Part shown: in pieces, positions 33,589-42,661 of the stretch
Layout: every line of letters begins with the position of its first letter
Numbering within the stretch: position 1 is the first letter of the stretch
Assembly (NCBI GenBank): GCA_947169975.1
Contig: CAMVRT010000007.1
Coordinates: 36,417-100,416 of the forward strand
From: an uncultured Oscillospiraceae bacterium
GTDB taxonomy: Bacteria > Bacillota > Clostridia > Oscillospirales > Oscillospiraceae
Reading direction: 5' to 3'
Length of the DNA stretch: 64,000 nt
The notes under the pieces: model-generated
Seen by the model: only the letters and a program-made list of their open reading frames with translations
The model's database searches: none
What the model was told of the DNA's origin: nothing
Made by a program: the position numbers and the translations under genes

Positions 33589-36500
33589 TTGTACTTAAAG
33601 GCACTGGAAATCCAGGGTTTCAAATCCTTTCCCGATAAAACCGTATTGAATTTCGGTGAGGACATCACCGCCATCGTGGGCCCCAACGGCTCCGGCAAGT
33701 CCAACATCTCCGATGCCATCCGCTGGGTCATGGGCGAGCAGAACAGCCGCCAGCTCCGGGGCACCAAGATGGAGGACGTGATCTTCGGCGGCACCGAGAA
33801 GCGCGGTCCCATGGGCTTTGCCCAGGTGACGCTGGTCATCGACAACACCGAGCATATCTTTCCCCGTGACGAGGCGGAGGTGGCGGTTACCCGCCGCTAC
33901 TACCGCAGCGGGGAGAGCGAATACTATATCAACCGCCAGTCCGTCCGCCTGAAGGACGTGAACGAGCTGTTCATGGACACCGGCATGGGCCGTGAGGGCT
34001 ATTCCATCATCGGCCAGGGCAAGATCGACGAGATTTTGTCCGTCAAGTCCGGCGAGCGCCGCGAGATCTTCGAGGAGGCGGCGGGCATCTCCAAGTTCCG
34101 CCACCGCAAGGAGGAGGCGGAGCGCAAGCTGGAGCGCACCGAGGAGAATCTGGTGCGCATCAACGACAAGATCGCCGAGCTGGAGCTGCAGGTGGAGCCG
34201 CTGCGCGAGCAGTCGGAAAAGGCGAAGAAGTATCTGATCCTGCGCGACGAGCTGCGCGTACTGGAGATCAGCGTGTGGCTGGAGCAGCTGCAGAATCTCA
34301 AGACCGCCGCATTGAAGCTGAAAACCGACTGCGAAACCGCACGCAGCGACCGTGACGCCGCCAAGGAGGCAGTGGACGCCGTGTTCGGTGAGGAGACGGA
34401 GTGCGGCAGGCTCATTCAGGAGAACGACGTGGCCGCCGAGGGCCTGCGCCGCGATATCTCCGCGCTGGACGCCGAGGCCGCCGAGACCGAGAGCGCCATC
34501 GCCGTGCTGGAGACCACCATTTCTCACAACGAGGAGTCCCTGCGCCGCCTGGAGCAGGAGATGAGCGATAGCGCCGACCGCACGGAGAATCTCCGTGCCC
34601 AGACGGAGGAGAAGAACCGCCGTCTGGATGAGATCAGGTCCCAGTCCGAGGAGCTGGAGCGCGCCGTGGACGGGCTTCTTGCTCAAGTCCGCGAGATCGC
34701 CGGGAACGCCGATTCCGCCGCCCAGGAGGCCACCGCCTTGCAGGCCAGGGAGACGCTGGCATTGTCCGCCGCCGCCCAGGCCCGGATGGAGCTCTCCGCC
34801 CTCCAGGCCACCGTGGACGGCGCCGCGGAGCGCCGCCTTACGCTGGAGCATGATCTGGCGGAGTCCGGTCAACGGCTCGCCGCCGCCGAGGCGGAGGCCA
34901 AACAAAACCGCCGTGCGCTGGAGGAGGCCCGGGAGGAGGCCCAGACCATTACCAATATCATCCAGGGCCACAGCATGAAGATGGACGGCCGCCGCAAGCG
35001 GGCCGAGGAGGCACAGAGTGCCAAGGTCCAGCTGACCATGGACGTGGGCGCGCTGGAAAACCGCATCCACCTTCTCACCGAGATGGAGAAGGAGTACGAG
35101 GGCTTTTCCAAGGCCGTTAAGACGGTGATGCAGGCGTCGGAGCGCCAGACCCTGCGGGGCATCCACGCTCCTGTCGCCAGCCTCATGAGCACCGATGAGC
35201 GCTACACCGTGGCCATGGAGATCGCCCTTGGCGCCGCCATGCAGAACATCGTGGTGGACCGGGAGGAGGACGCCAAGGCCGCCATCGGCTACTTGAAGCA
35301 GCGTGACAGCGGCCGCGCCACCTTCCTGCCGCTGACCGCCATTCGCGGCGACGTGCTGCGCCAGAAGGGCGTGGAGCAGGAATACGGCTTCGTGGGCATC
35401 GCCAGCGAGCTGGTGCGCCACCATCAGAAATACGACGAGATCTTCCGCAACTTGCTGGGCCGCACCGTTGTGGTAGAGGATCTGGACTGCGGCATCGCCA
35501 TGGCCCGGAAATACGGCAGCGCTTTCCGCATCGTCACGCTGGACGGTCAGGTGATGAACCGGGGCGGCTCCATGACCGGCGGCTCGGTGAGCCGCAGCGC
35601 CGGCGTGCTGAGCCGCGCCAACGAGCTCAAACGGCTGAACAGTCAGCTGGATGATATGCATGAAAAGCTCCGCGACGCCGAAAAGCGCGCCGAGGAGGCG
35701 GGCCGCGAGCTGCAGAAGGCCCAGTACGAGCTGGACGTGGCCCGTGAGCAACAGCATAAAGCCCAGGACGACGTCATCGCTCTGGAGGGCACCAAGAAGC
35801 AGTACGACGTGCTGCTGGAGGGCCTGCAGGGAAGCCGGGAGGCCATGGAGCAGGAGCTCAAAGGCCTTGCTCAGCGCAAGGCTGACAGTGAGGCGCGGAT
35901 GGAGGAGCTCCGCAAGACGGTGGCCCAGCACGAGGCGGAGGCCGCCGATCTGCACAGACAGATGGAGGCCAGTCAGGCGGGCCGCACCGACCTCATGGAG
36001 CGCAGCACCGAATTGTCCGAGGAAATCAGCGGCAAGCGGGCCCGGCAGGCGGCGCTGGCCGCCGAGGAGCAGACCACGCGCCGGGCCATTGCCGAGCTGG
36101 AGCAGCTGCGCGGTCAGCTGCTGACCGACGATTCCGGCCGGGAGACGCTGCGCCGCCAGTTTGCCGAAACCATCGAACAGGCCCGCGCCCAGGCGGAAGG
36201 CCACCGCACAGAGGCTGCAAAGCTGCGGGCACAGGCCGGCGAATTGCGCCAAAAACTGGATAATCTCACGCAGCAGAAGCTGGAGCTGGAGGGCCGGCGC
36301 GGCGCCGTCATGCGGCAGATCGAGGATCGCAACCAGACGCTTATCAACTGCACCCAGGAGCTGAACCGCCTGGAGCAGAAGCTCAGCGCCAACGCCATGG
36401 AGGAGAAGAACATCCTCGACAAGCTGTGGGAGCACTACGAGCTGAGCCACTCCGACGCCATGGAGCAGCGCATCGAGCTGGAGAGCGTGCCCAAGGCCAC

Positions 36501-37158
36501 CCGCCGCATCGCCGAGCTGAACCGCTCCATCAAGGCACTGGGCACCCCCAACATCGGCGCCATCGAGGAATACGACCGGGTCAACACCCGCTATACCTAT
36601 CTCAGCGAGCAGCGCACCGACGTGGAGAAGGCCAAGGAGGAACTGCTGGGCGTCATCGAGGAGATCACAAAGCAGATGACGGTGATCTTCGCCGAGCAGT
36701 TCAAGCTCCTGAACGAGAGCTTCCAGCAGACGTTCCTGGAGCTTTTCGGCGGCGGCAAGGCCCAGCTGGAGCTGGAGGACGAGAAGGACATCCTCAACTG
36801 CGGCATCGAGATCAAGGTGCAGCCCCCCGGCAAGCAGCTCAAGACCATCACGCTGCTCTCCGGCGGCGAGAAGGCCTTTGTGGCCATCGCCCTGTACTTC
36901 GCCATTTTGAAGGTACATCCCACGCCGTTCTGCGTCATGGATGAGATCGAGGCGGCGCTGGACGAGTCCAACGTGGTGCGCTTTGCCCGCTACATGCGGC
37001 GCATTGCCGGCAAGACCCAGTTCATCGTCATCACCCACCGCCGCGGCACCATGGAGGAGGCTGACGTGCTCTACGGCGTCACCATGCAGGAGCGGGGCAT
37101 TTCTCTGGTGCTGACGGCCAACCTCAATGAACTGGCCAAGGAATATAAGATCAAGTAG
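33589..37158 (+). CDS. smc: Chromosome segregation protein SMC
   Basis: This 1189-residue SMC ATPase works with ScpA/ScpB to compact and segregate the chromosome. The Walker A head is at the N-terminus (AIVGPNGSGKSNISDAI). A long first coiled coil (about 170-500) follows, then the hinge (about 520-640, GRATFLPLTAIRGDVLRQKG), the second coiled coil, and the C-terminal head with signature LSGGEKAFVAIALYFAIL and Walker B FCVMDEIEAALD. The start is TTG 33589, since AAAGAGGTGAACAGG is well spaced. Translation from there gives the expected MYLKALEIQGFKSF start. An in-frame upstream ATG near 33520 would overlap the promoter. The next gene is ftsY. Confidence 0.95.
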   Translation: MYLKALEIQGFKSFPDKTVLNFGEDITAIVGPNGSGKSNISDAIRWVMGEQNSRQLRGTKMEDVIFGGTEKRGPMGFAQVTLVIDNTEHIFPRDEAEVAVTRRYYRSGESEYYINRQSVRLKDVNELFMDTGMGREGYSIIGQGKIDEILSVKSGERREIFEEAAGISKFRHRKEEAERKLERTEENLVRINDKIAELELQVEPLREQSEKAKKYLILRDELRVLEISVWLEQLQNLKTAALKLKTDCETARSDRDAAKEAVDAVFGEETECGRLIQENDVAAEGLRRDISALDAEAAETESAIAVLETTISHNEESLRRLEQEMSDSADRTENLRAQTEEKNRRLDEIRSQSEELERAVDGLLAQVREIAGNADSAAQEATALQARETLALSAAAQARMELSALQATVDGAAERRLTLEHDLAESGQRLAAAEAEAKQNRRALEEAREEAQTITNIIQGHSMKMDGRRKRAEEAQSAKVQLTMDVGALENRIHLLTEMEKEYEGFSKAVKTVMQASERQTLRGIHAPVASLMSTDERYTVAMEIALGAAMQNIVVDREEDAKAAIGYLKQRDSGRATFLPLTAIRGDVLRQKGVEQEYGFVGIASELVRHHQKYDEIFRNLLGRTVVVEDLDCGIAMARKYGSAFRIVTLDGQVMNRGGSMTGGSVSRSAGVLSRANELKRLNSQLDDMHEKLRDAEKRAEEAGRELQKAQYELDVAREQQHKAQDDVIALEGTKKQYDVLLEGLQGSREAMEQELKGLAQRKADSEARMEELRKTVAQHEAEAADLHRQMEASQAGRTDLMERSTELSEEISGKRARQAALAAEEQTTRRAIAELEQLRGQLLTDDSGRETLRRQFAETIEQARAQAEGHRTEAAKLRAQAGELRQKLDNLTQQKLELEGRRGAVMRQIEDRNQTLINCTQELNRLEQKLSANAMEEKNILDKLWEHYELSHSDAMEQRIELESVPKATRRIAELNRSIKALGTPNIGAIEEYDRVNTRYTYLSEQRTDVEKAKEELLGVIEEITKQMTVIFAEQFKLLNESFQQTFLELFGGGKAQLELEDEKDILNCGIEIKVQPPGKQLKTITLLSGGEKAFVAIALYFAILKVHPTPFCVMDEIEAALDESNVVRFARYMRRIAGKTQFIVITHRRGTMEEADVLYGVTMQERGISLVLTANLNELAKEYKIK

Positions 37159-37169
37159 GAGGGACCGCT

Positions 37170-38039
37170 ATGGGTCTGTTTGCAAAGCTGAAAAAAGCCT
37201 GGCTGGCGCCCATCTCCTGGGACACGCTGGACGAGGACTTTTATGACAATCTGGAGGAATCCCTGATCCTGGGCGACGTGGGCATGGAGCTTTCCGAGTC
37301 CGCGGTAAAGGAGCTGCAGGAGCGGGCTTATAAGGAGATGTATATCACCGGTGACCAGGTCAAGGGCGCTCTGCGTGACATCCTGGGCAAGAGCCTGAAT
37401 GTGGGCGATCCGAATCTGAATATGAGCCGGAAGCCCGCCGTGGTGCTGGTGATCGGCGTCAACGGCGTGGGCAAGACCACGTCCATCGGCAAGCTGGCTT
37501 ACCGGCTGAAAAAGCAGGGCAAGAAGGTGCTGCTGTGCGCGGCGGACACCTTCCGCGCCGCCGCCGCCGACCAGCTGGAGATCTGGGCAAACCGCGCCGG
37601 CGTGGACATCGTCCGACAGCACGAGGGCGCTGATCCCGGCGCCGTGCTGTTCGACGCCCTCCAGGCCGCCAAGGCCCGTGACGTGGACGTGGTGCTGTGC
37701 GACACCGCCGGCCGACTCCATAACAAGGCCAATCTGATGAAGGAACTCTCCAAGCTCCGCAAGATCATCGACCGGGAGTGCCCGGACTCCTCCGTGGAGA
37801 CGCTGCTGGTGCTGGACGCCACCACCGGTCAGAACGGCCTCATTCAGGCCCGTACCTTCAAGGAGACCGCCGGCCTCACCGGCATCATCCTCACCAAGCT
37901 GGACGGCACCGCCAAGGGCGGCATCGTCATCGCCATCGCCAAGGAGCTGGGCGTGCCCGTGAAATTCGTGGGCCTGGGCGAGGGGATCAACGATCTCCAG
38001 CCCTTCGACGCAAACGAGTTCCTCAGCGATATGTTCTGA
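37170..38039 (+). CDS. ftsY: Signal recognition particle receptor FtsY
   Basis: This 289-residue SRP GTPase receives ribosome-SRP complexes at the membrane. It carries N and G domains only (GTPase motif [45 protein letters not shown]), without the long acidic A domain of E. coli FtsY. This is normal in Firmicutes. It lies 11 nt after smc, the usual smc-ftsY pair. Confidence 0.95.
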   Translation: MGLFAKLKKAWLAPISWDTLDEDFYDNLEESLILGDVGMELSESAVKELQERAYKEMYITGDQVKGALRDILGKSLNVGDPNLNMSRKPAVVLVIGVNGVGKTTSIGKLAYRLKKQGKKVLLCAADTFRAAAADQLEIWANRAGVDIVRQHEGADPGAVLFDALQAAKARDVDVVLCDTAGRLHNKANLMKELSKLRKIIDRECPDSSVETLLVLDATTGQNGLIQARTFKETAGLTGIILTKLDGTAKGGIVIAIAKELGVPVKFVGLGEGINDLQPFDANEFLSDMF

Positions 38040-38053
38040 GGGGAGGGAAGACC

Positions 38054-38770
38054 ATGCGCAAAGACGGCAGAAAATTCAATGAGCTGCGAGCGGTGACCAT
38101 CACCCCGGACTTTACGAAATTTGCCGAGGGCAGCGTCCTGATCCGCTGCGGCGACACCGTGGTGCTGTGCAACGCCTCGGTGGAGGACCGTGTCCCGCCC
38201 CATGTGCGACCCGGCTGCGGCTGGGTGACGGCGGAGTACTCCATGCTGCCCCGGGCCAACCGGGAGCGCAGCCGCCGGGATATCGACAAGCTGAAGCTCT
38301 CCTCCCGCAGCGCCGAGATCCAGCGCCTCATCGGCCGCAGCCTCCGCGCCGCGGTGGATCTGAAGGCGCTGGGCGAGCGCACGATCACCATCGACTGCGA
38401 CGTGCTCCAGGGCGACGGCGGCACCCGTACCGCCAGCGTCACCGGCGGCTTCATTGCCCTGGCTCTGGCCTGCAAAAAGCTGGTGGAGGACGGCGATCTG
38501 GGCAGCAGCCCCATCCGCCACTTTGTCGCCGGCGTCAGCGCCGGCATCGTGGATGACGAGCCCCGGCTGGACCTGCCCTATGAGGAGGACAGCCGCGCCC
38601 AGGTGGATCTCAACTGCGTCATGAACGAGTTGGGGGAGATCATCGAGATCCAGGGCACCGGCGAGGGCCGCGCCTTCACGGTCCGTGAGCAGCAGGAGCT
38701 GCTGGAGCTGTGCGCCAAGGGTAACCGTGAGCTCATCGCCAAGCAGCGTGAGATCATCGGGAGGCTGTAA
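38054..38770 (+). CDS. rph: Ribonuclease PH
   Basis: This 238-residue phosphorolytic 3'-exonuclease matures tRNA ends. The N-terminus ([20 protein letters not shown]) is typical, with catalytic/phosphate segments [10 protein letters not shown] and [19 protein letters not shown]. The start is ATG 38054 after GAGGGGAGGGAAGACC. Its stop (TAA) overlaps the next ATG (TAATG), so a small zinc-ribbon protein is coupled to it. Confidence 0.95.
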   Translation: MRKDGRKFNELRAVTITPDFTKFAEGSVLIRCGDTVVLCNASVEDRVPPHVRPGCGWVTAEYSMLPRANRERSRRDIDKLKLSSRSAEIQRLIGRSLRAAVDLKALGERTITIDCDVLQGDGGTRTASVTGGFIALALACKKLVEDGDLGSSPIRHFVAGVSAGIVDDEPRLDLPYEEDSRAQVDLNCVMNELGEIIEIQGTGEGRAFTVREQQELLELCAKGNRELIAKQREIIGRL

Positions 38771-39135
38771 TGGAAAAGCCATCCATGAAATGCCCCAAGT
38801 GCGGCCGCGAGATGAGGACCGGGACAGTCTCCGGAACGCGGTTTGACCTAGAATGGCTGGATGACGAACACGCCAATGATGAAAGACTGTTCCTGCCCTA
38901 CAAGCACCTGTTCTGTGGGGGAGATGGGGAGACCACCTTCTATTGTTCCGCCTGCGGTGTGGTGGTTATGATGGCAGAGGAGCACGAAAACCCGCTGAGG
39001 AAAATAGCTGACAAGCTAAAAACCATTACAGATATAGCCGTCTGCGAGCGGGAGCGGATCTCAGAGGAGCGCCGGGAAGAGCAAAAGGAGAAGGACCGGA
39101 ACAAGAGACGAAAAAAAGATCCCTGGGAGGGTTGA
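38770..39135 (+). CDS. Small zinc-ribbon protein, unknown function
   Basis: This 121-residue protein has a CPKCGREM knuckle near the N-terminus and a second CSACGVVV knuckle about 50 residues later, together forming a zinc ribbon. The C-terminal third is highly charged and helical (many Glu/Arg/Lys). It is translationally coupled to rph and 2 nt ahead of rdgB, which suggests a role near RNA or nucleotide metabolism. I do not recognise a named family. Confidence 0.7.
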   Translation: MEKPSMKCPKCGREMRTGTVSGTRFDLEWLDDEHANDERLFLPYKHLFCGGDGETTFYCSACGVVVMMAEEHENPLRKIADKLKTITDIAVCERERISEERREEQKEKDRNKRRKKDPWEG

Positions 39136-39137
39136 AC

Positions 39138-39728
39138 ATGAAATTTGTATTGGCGTCCCACAACCGTGGGAAACTGAAAGAGATGCAGGAAATCCTGGGC
39201 GCGCTGGGCGTGGAGGTGGTCCTCCAGTCCGACCTGGGCCTTGATCTGGAGCCGGAGGAGAACGGGACGACCTTCTTGGAGAACGCCTCTATCAAGGCAA
39301 AAGCCGTCATGGAGGCAAGCGGTCTGCCTGCCATTGCCGATGACAGCGGCTTGTGCGTGGACGCGCTCCAAGGCGCACCCGGTGTCTACTCCGCACGCTA
39401 CGGCGGCCTCAGCGACGACGCGGCCCGATACCGCCTGCTGCTGAACAATCTCCGTGGCGCCACCAGCCGCGCAGCCCATTTCCACTGCGCTGTGGTGTGC
39501 TGCTTTCCCAATGGGGATACCGTCACCGCCGAGGGCGACTGCCCCGGCACCATCGCCTTTGTCCCCATGGGGGAGGGCGGCTTTGGGTACGATCCCGTGT
39601 TTTTCGTGCCGGAACTGAGAAAGACCTTCGCCCAGCTTACGGCGGAGGAGAAGAACGCCATTTCCCACCGGGGCAACGCGCTGCGCGCCTTTGCGGTGGA
39701 GTTACAGAGATATATGGAGAACAAATGA
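39138..39728 (+). CDS. rdgB: RdgB/HAM1 non-canonical purine NTP pyrophosphatase
   Basis: This 196-residue house-cleaning enzyme hydrolyses ITP, dITP and XTP. Visible motifs are ASHNRGKLKEMQEIL at the N-terminus, LPAIADDSGLCVDAL and GEGGFGYDPVFFVPE with catalytic residues, and SHRGNALRAF near the C-terminus. The start is ATG 39138 (MKFVLAS) with GGGAGGGTTGAAC upstream. The rph-rdgB pairing is a conserved one. Confidence 0.95.
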   Translation: MKFVLASHNRGKLKEMQEILGALGVEVVLQSDLGLDLEPEENGTTFLENASIKAKAVMEASGLPAIADDSGLCVDALQGAPGVYSARYGGLSDDAARYRLLLNNLRGATSRAAHFHCAVVCCFPNGDTVTAEGDCPGTIAFVPMGEGGFGYDPVFFVPELRKTFAQLTAEEKNAISHRGNALRAFAVELQRYMENK

Positions 39729-39729
39729 T

Positions 39730-40050
39730 ATGGAACTGACAAGCAAGCAGAGAGCCCAGCTCCGGGCCATCGCCTCCGGCGAGGACACCATCCTCCACGT
39801 GGGCAAGGACGGCATCGGCGACAATCTCATCAAGCAGGCCAACGACGCGCTGGAAGCCCGCGAGCTCATCAAAGGCCGCGTGCTGGAGAACAGCCTCTAC
39901 ACCGCCCGGGAAGCCGCCGAGGAGCTGGCCCGTCTGACCCGCAGCGAGGTGGTGCAGGTTATCGGCAGCAAGTTCGTGCTGTACCGCTTCCAGCACAATA
40001 AGGAAAAGCGCCGCATCGAGCTGGTGCGGGACCGGAAGAAGACGGTCTGA
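39730..40050 (+). CDS. yhbY: CRM-domain RNA-binding protein YhbY
   Basis: This 106-residue CRM-domain protein binds pre-50S RNA during ribosome assembly. The start (MELTSKQRAQLRAIASG) and HVGKDGIGDNLIKQANDAL with the GxxG loop are diagnostic. The real start is ATG 39730, 1 nt after the rdgB stop. It is followed 1 nt later by the nadD fusion gene, in line with the common yhbY-nadD order in Firmicutes. Confidence 0.93.
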   Translation: MELTSKQRAQLRAIASGEDTILHVGKDGIGDNLIKQANDALEARELIKGRVLENSLYTAREAAEELARLTRSEVVQVIGSKFVLYRFQHNKEKRRIELVRDRKKTV

Positions 40051-40051
40051 T

Positions 40052-41614
40052 ATGCGCATCGGCATCTACGGGGGTACCTTCAACCCCATCCACCGGGGCC
40101 ACCTCACCGCCGCCCGGGCGGCAGCGGAGCAGCTTGGCCTTGACAAGCTGCTGCTTGTCCCGGCCAATGTGCCGCCCCACAAGCAGCTTCCCGAGGGCAG
40201 CGCCTCCCCCAAGCAGCGTCTGGAGATGACGGTGCTGGCCACAGCGGAGCTGGACTGTAAGGCGGAAGTCCTTGACATAGAGCTTCGCAGAACAGGGAAG
40301 AGCTATACCAGCGATACCCTCCGTGCGCTGCGTGAGCAGTATCCGGAGGACGAGCTCTGGCTGCTGATGGGCTCGGATATGTTTCTCTCGCTCCACACCT
40401 GGCACGAGCCGGAGGTGATTTTGTCTCTGGTGAACGTGGGCGCCTTCAGCCGCGTGGCGGGGAATGAGGACGAGGCCTTTGCCGCCCAGAAGGCGTTTCT
40501 GGAGGAGACCTACGGCGCTACCGTGGCAACGGTGGACAACCGGGAGGTCATTGAGCTATCCTCCACGGACGTCCGTGCCGCTCTGCCCGGCGGCGGCGGG
40601 AAGGACATGCTGCCGGAGGCCGTCTACGGCTATATCCGGCGGGAGCATCTCTACGGTACGCACTGCGATCTGAAGCACCTCACTCTTGAGGAACTTCGCC
40701 CTATCGCACTGAGCTATCTGAAGCCCAAGCGGATGCCCCACGTGCTGGGCACGGAGCAGGAGGCCATCCGTTTGGCAAAGCAGTACGGCGCCGACGTCAC
40801 CGAGGCCCGCGTGGCCGCCCTGCTCCACGACTGCACCAAGAAGCTGGACCTCACTGAGCAGCTTGCCCTGTGCGAGCATTACGGCATCGAGCTGGACGAC
40901 CTGGAGCGCAAGGCGCTGAAGCTGCTCCACAGCAAGACCGGCGCCGCCATCGCCCGTGACGTGTTCGGCGTCAGCGACGCGGTGTATAACGCCATTTTCT
41001 GGCACACCACCGGCAAGCCGGACATGACGCTGCTGGAGAAGGTCATCTATCTCGCCGACTATATCGAGCCCAACCGGGATTTTCCCGGGGTGGAGGAGCT
41101 GCGCCGGACCGTTTACGGCGATCTGGACGCGGGACTTCTCATGGGTCTCAGCATGACCATCCGCGAGATGGAAGAAATGGGCAATCCGATCCATAAAAAC
41201 ACCCGCGAGGCGCGGGATTATCTACTGAAGAACGGGGGACACACCATGAAGACACCCAAAGAGCTGGCCATCATGGCCGCCAAGGCCCTGAACGACAAGA
41301 AGGCCAAGGACATCCAGGTGCTGGAGATCACCGACCTCACCACGCTGGCGGACTATTTCGTCATCGCCACCGGCTCCAGCAACACCCAGATCAACGCGCT
41401 GGTGGACAACGTGGAAAAGGAGCTTCACGAGCAGGCGGGGGAGGAGCCCCTGCACCGGGAGGGCTACCGGGGCGGCACGTGGGTGCTGCTGGACTACGGC
41501 TGCATCGCCGTCCACGTGTTCAACGCCGAGAACCGCCAGTTCTACGGCCTGGAGCACCTGTGGCGCGACGGCAAGCAGGTGGACCTGACGGGCATCCTGG
41601 GGGAGAAGGAGTAA
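40052..41614 (+). CDS. Triple fusion: NadD, YqeK (HD hydrolase) and RsfS ribosome silencing factor
   Basis: This 520-residue frame joins three usually separate neighbours. Residues about 1-200 are nicotinate-nucleotide adenylyltransferase NadD (GGTFNPIHRGHLTAARAA, LSSTDVRAAL). Residues about 210-395 are YqeK, an HD-domain hydrolase of Ap4A-type nucleotides (RVAALLHDCTKKLDL, EKVIYLADYIEPNRDFPG). Residues about 399-520 are RsfS, which binds uL14 and blocks subunit joining (DYFVIATGSSNTQINALVDN, YRGGTWVLLDYG). Immediately before the RsfS methionine (ATG 41246) the DNA reads AACGGGGGACACACC, a good RBS, so RsfS may also be made separately. The frame has no stop between yqeK and rsfS, apparently by loss of one. 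NadD-YqeK fusions are known; the addition of RsfS is unusual. Confidence 0.9.
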   Translation: MRIGIYGGTFNPIHRGHLTAARAAAEQLGLDKLLLVPANVPPHKQLPEGSASPKQRLEMTVLATAELDCKAEVLDIELRRTGKSYTSDTLRALREQYPEDELWLLMGSDMFLSLHTWHEPEVILSLVNVGAFSRVAGNEDEAFAAQKAFLEETYGATVATVDNREVIELSSTDVRAALPGGGGKDMLPEAVYGYIRREHLYGTHCDLKHLTLEELRPIALSYLKPKRMPHVLGTEQEAIRLAKQYGADVTEARVAALLHDCTKKLDLTEQLALCEHYGIELDDLERKALKLLHSKTGAAIARDVFGVSDAVYNAIFWHTTGKPDMTLLEKVIYLADYIEPNRDFPGVEELRRTVYGDLDAGLLMGLSMTIREMEEMGNPIHKNTREARDYLLKNGGHTMKTPKELAIMAAKALNDKKAKDIQVLEITDLTTLADYFVIATGSSNTQINALVDNVEKELHEQAGEEPLHREGYRGGTWVLLDYGCIAVHVFNAENRQFYGLEHLWRDGKQVDLTGILGEKE

Positions 41615-41654
41615 TTCTGCTCCTTTAATGAAATCTTACGAAGGACGACAAGCC

Positions 41655-42197
41655 GTGAAAAAATACAAGACCTCCAAATTCTATACGGGCGTTTATATCT
41701 TTGGCTTGCTTTTCATCGTTCCTCTGCTCATAATTGCATTACATGTTTGGGTTAAGGAGGGCGCCGACTGGGGATCTGTATCGATTGCAATCGTTTGTAT
41801 TCTCGGGGTTGTATTGATTGTCTATCAACTATTCTTCGACTTTCAGGCGAGCCGTTTTTCGGTCGACATCAATGGCATTACGATGTATGTGGGACTGAAG
41901 AAGTGGTATCACGCATGGTTAGAGATTCGTGACTGCGGCATCATCAGCGTTTCAGTAGGAGATGGGCGGACATTTTGGATATATTTCTCAGAGAGAACGC
42001 TCACGATAGAGGAGAAGAAGGACTTTTTGCGGAAAACACGAAGAGATCTGGCCAATATCGCCTTTTTTCAGTATAATACGGATGTCTTACAGGAAGTTCT
42101 TCCATCAATGCCGGATGAAATTGCTGACGGTATTTGCAATCGAGTCAGGGAAATCGATCCGCAGATGACGTGGATCGAGAAGCTGTATCATAAGTGA
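41655..42197 (+). CDS. Small PH-like membrane protein, unknown function
   Basis: This protein of about 180 residues has two adjacent membrane segments near the N-terminus (VYIFGLLFIVPLLIIALHV and VSIAIVCILGVVLIVYQLFF). A soluble C-terminal domain of beta-strand character follows and may be a bacterial PH-like fold. I prefer GTG 41655 because GAAGGACGACAAGCC precedes it. ATG 41628 in the same frame has a distant RBS. The gene is clearly more AT-rich than its neighbours and has no family I can name, which suggests recent arrival. It lies between the RsfS fusion and the T-box of leuS. Confidence 0.6.
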   Translation: MKKYKTSKFYTGVYIFGLLFIVPLLIIALHVWVKEGADWGSVSIAIVCILGVVLIVYQLFFDFQASRFSVDINGITMYVGLKKWYHAWLEIRDCGIISVSVGDGRTFWIYFSERTLTIEEKKDFLRKTRRDLANIAFFQYNTDVLQEVLPSMPDEIADGICNRVREIDPQMTWIEKLYHK

Positions 42198-42218
42198 GTA
42201 ACACAGATAATCACCCCC

Positions 42219-42247
42219 TTGACAAAACTGCTTTGCCCTCGTACAAT
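42219..42247 (+). promoter_or_regulatory. Sigma-A promoter of leuS
   Basis: TTGACA (42219-42224) and TACAAT (42242-42247) are 17 bp apart, placing transcription start about 42254 at the front of the T-box leader. Confidence 0.85.
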
Positions 42248-42253
42248 AGGGAA

Positions 42254-42502
42254 CGTTATCGAGCAAACGACTGAGAAGGGAAAAAGGACGGGACATTCTG
42301 CCCCAAGAGAGCCGGCGGCTGGTGTGAGCCGGCGGAGAAGCCCGTCTGTACTGGCCCCGGAGTCTCCCGCCTGAACAGGGCGGGACGGACCGCGCCCCGT
42401 TACCGGCGCACCTGAGGCCGCCTTGCGCGGCGAAGCAGGGTGGTACCGCGTGATCTGACATGACGCCCCTGACCGGAGTTTTCCGGCCGGGGGCTTTTAT
42501 TA
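42254..42502 (+). promoter_or_regulatory. T-box leader (tRNA-Leu sensing) of leuS
   Basis: The hallmark T-box sequence AGGGTGGTACCGCG is at 42437-42450. It is preceded by a stem I-like region with AGAGAGCCGGCGGCTGGTGTG. It is followed by a terminator hairpin (arms GCCCCTGACCGGA / TCCGGCCGGGGGC, about 42464-42495) with a T-run. Uncharged tRNA-Leu would favour the antiterminator and switch leuS on. The specifier codon was not resolved with confidence by eye. Confidence 0.92.
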
Positions 42503-42515
42503 TCCCGTGAGGAAG

Positions 42516-42602
42516 ACGGATTGCCACGGGCCTGCGGCCCTCGCAATGACAGAAGAAGATTTGACCTGTCATTCCGAGGAGCGAAGCGACGTGGGAATCC
42601 GT
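42516..42602. repeat. Inverted-repeat intergenic element
   Basis: Two arms of about 36 nt, 42516-42551 (ACGGATTGCCACG ... TCGCAATGACAG) and 42566-42602 (CTGTCATTCCGAGG ... GTGGGAATCCGT), are imperfect reverse complements. The right arm is nearly identical to the single copy at 52383-52419. It resembles the widespread GTCATTGCGAGGAGCGAAGCGA-type intergenic repeat. It lies between the T-box terminator and leuS, so it is transcribed in the leuS leader. Confidence 0.8.
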
Positions 42603-42661
42603 AATACCCAATATCTCCAACACCTGTAAAGTAAAATACTTTCACATAAAGGAGCAACCAA

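Noticed and set aside
33595..37038. Very long open frame on the strand opposite smc
   Set aside because: It mirrors the GC-biased codon use of smc and gives low-complexity Leu/Gly/His-rich protein with no RBS or family match. It is an antisense shadow.
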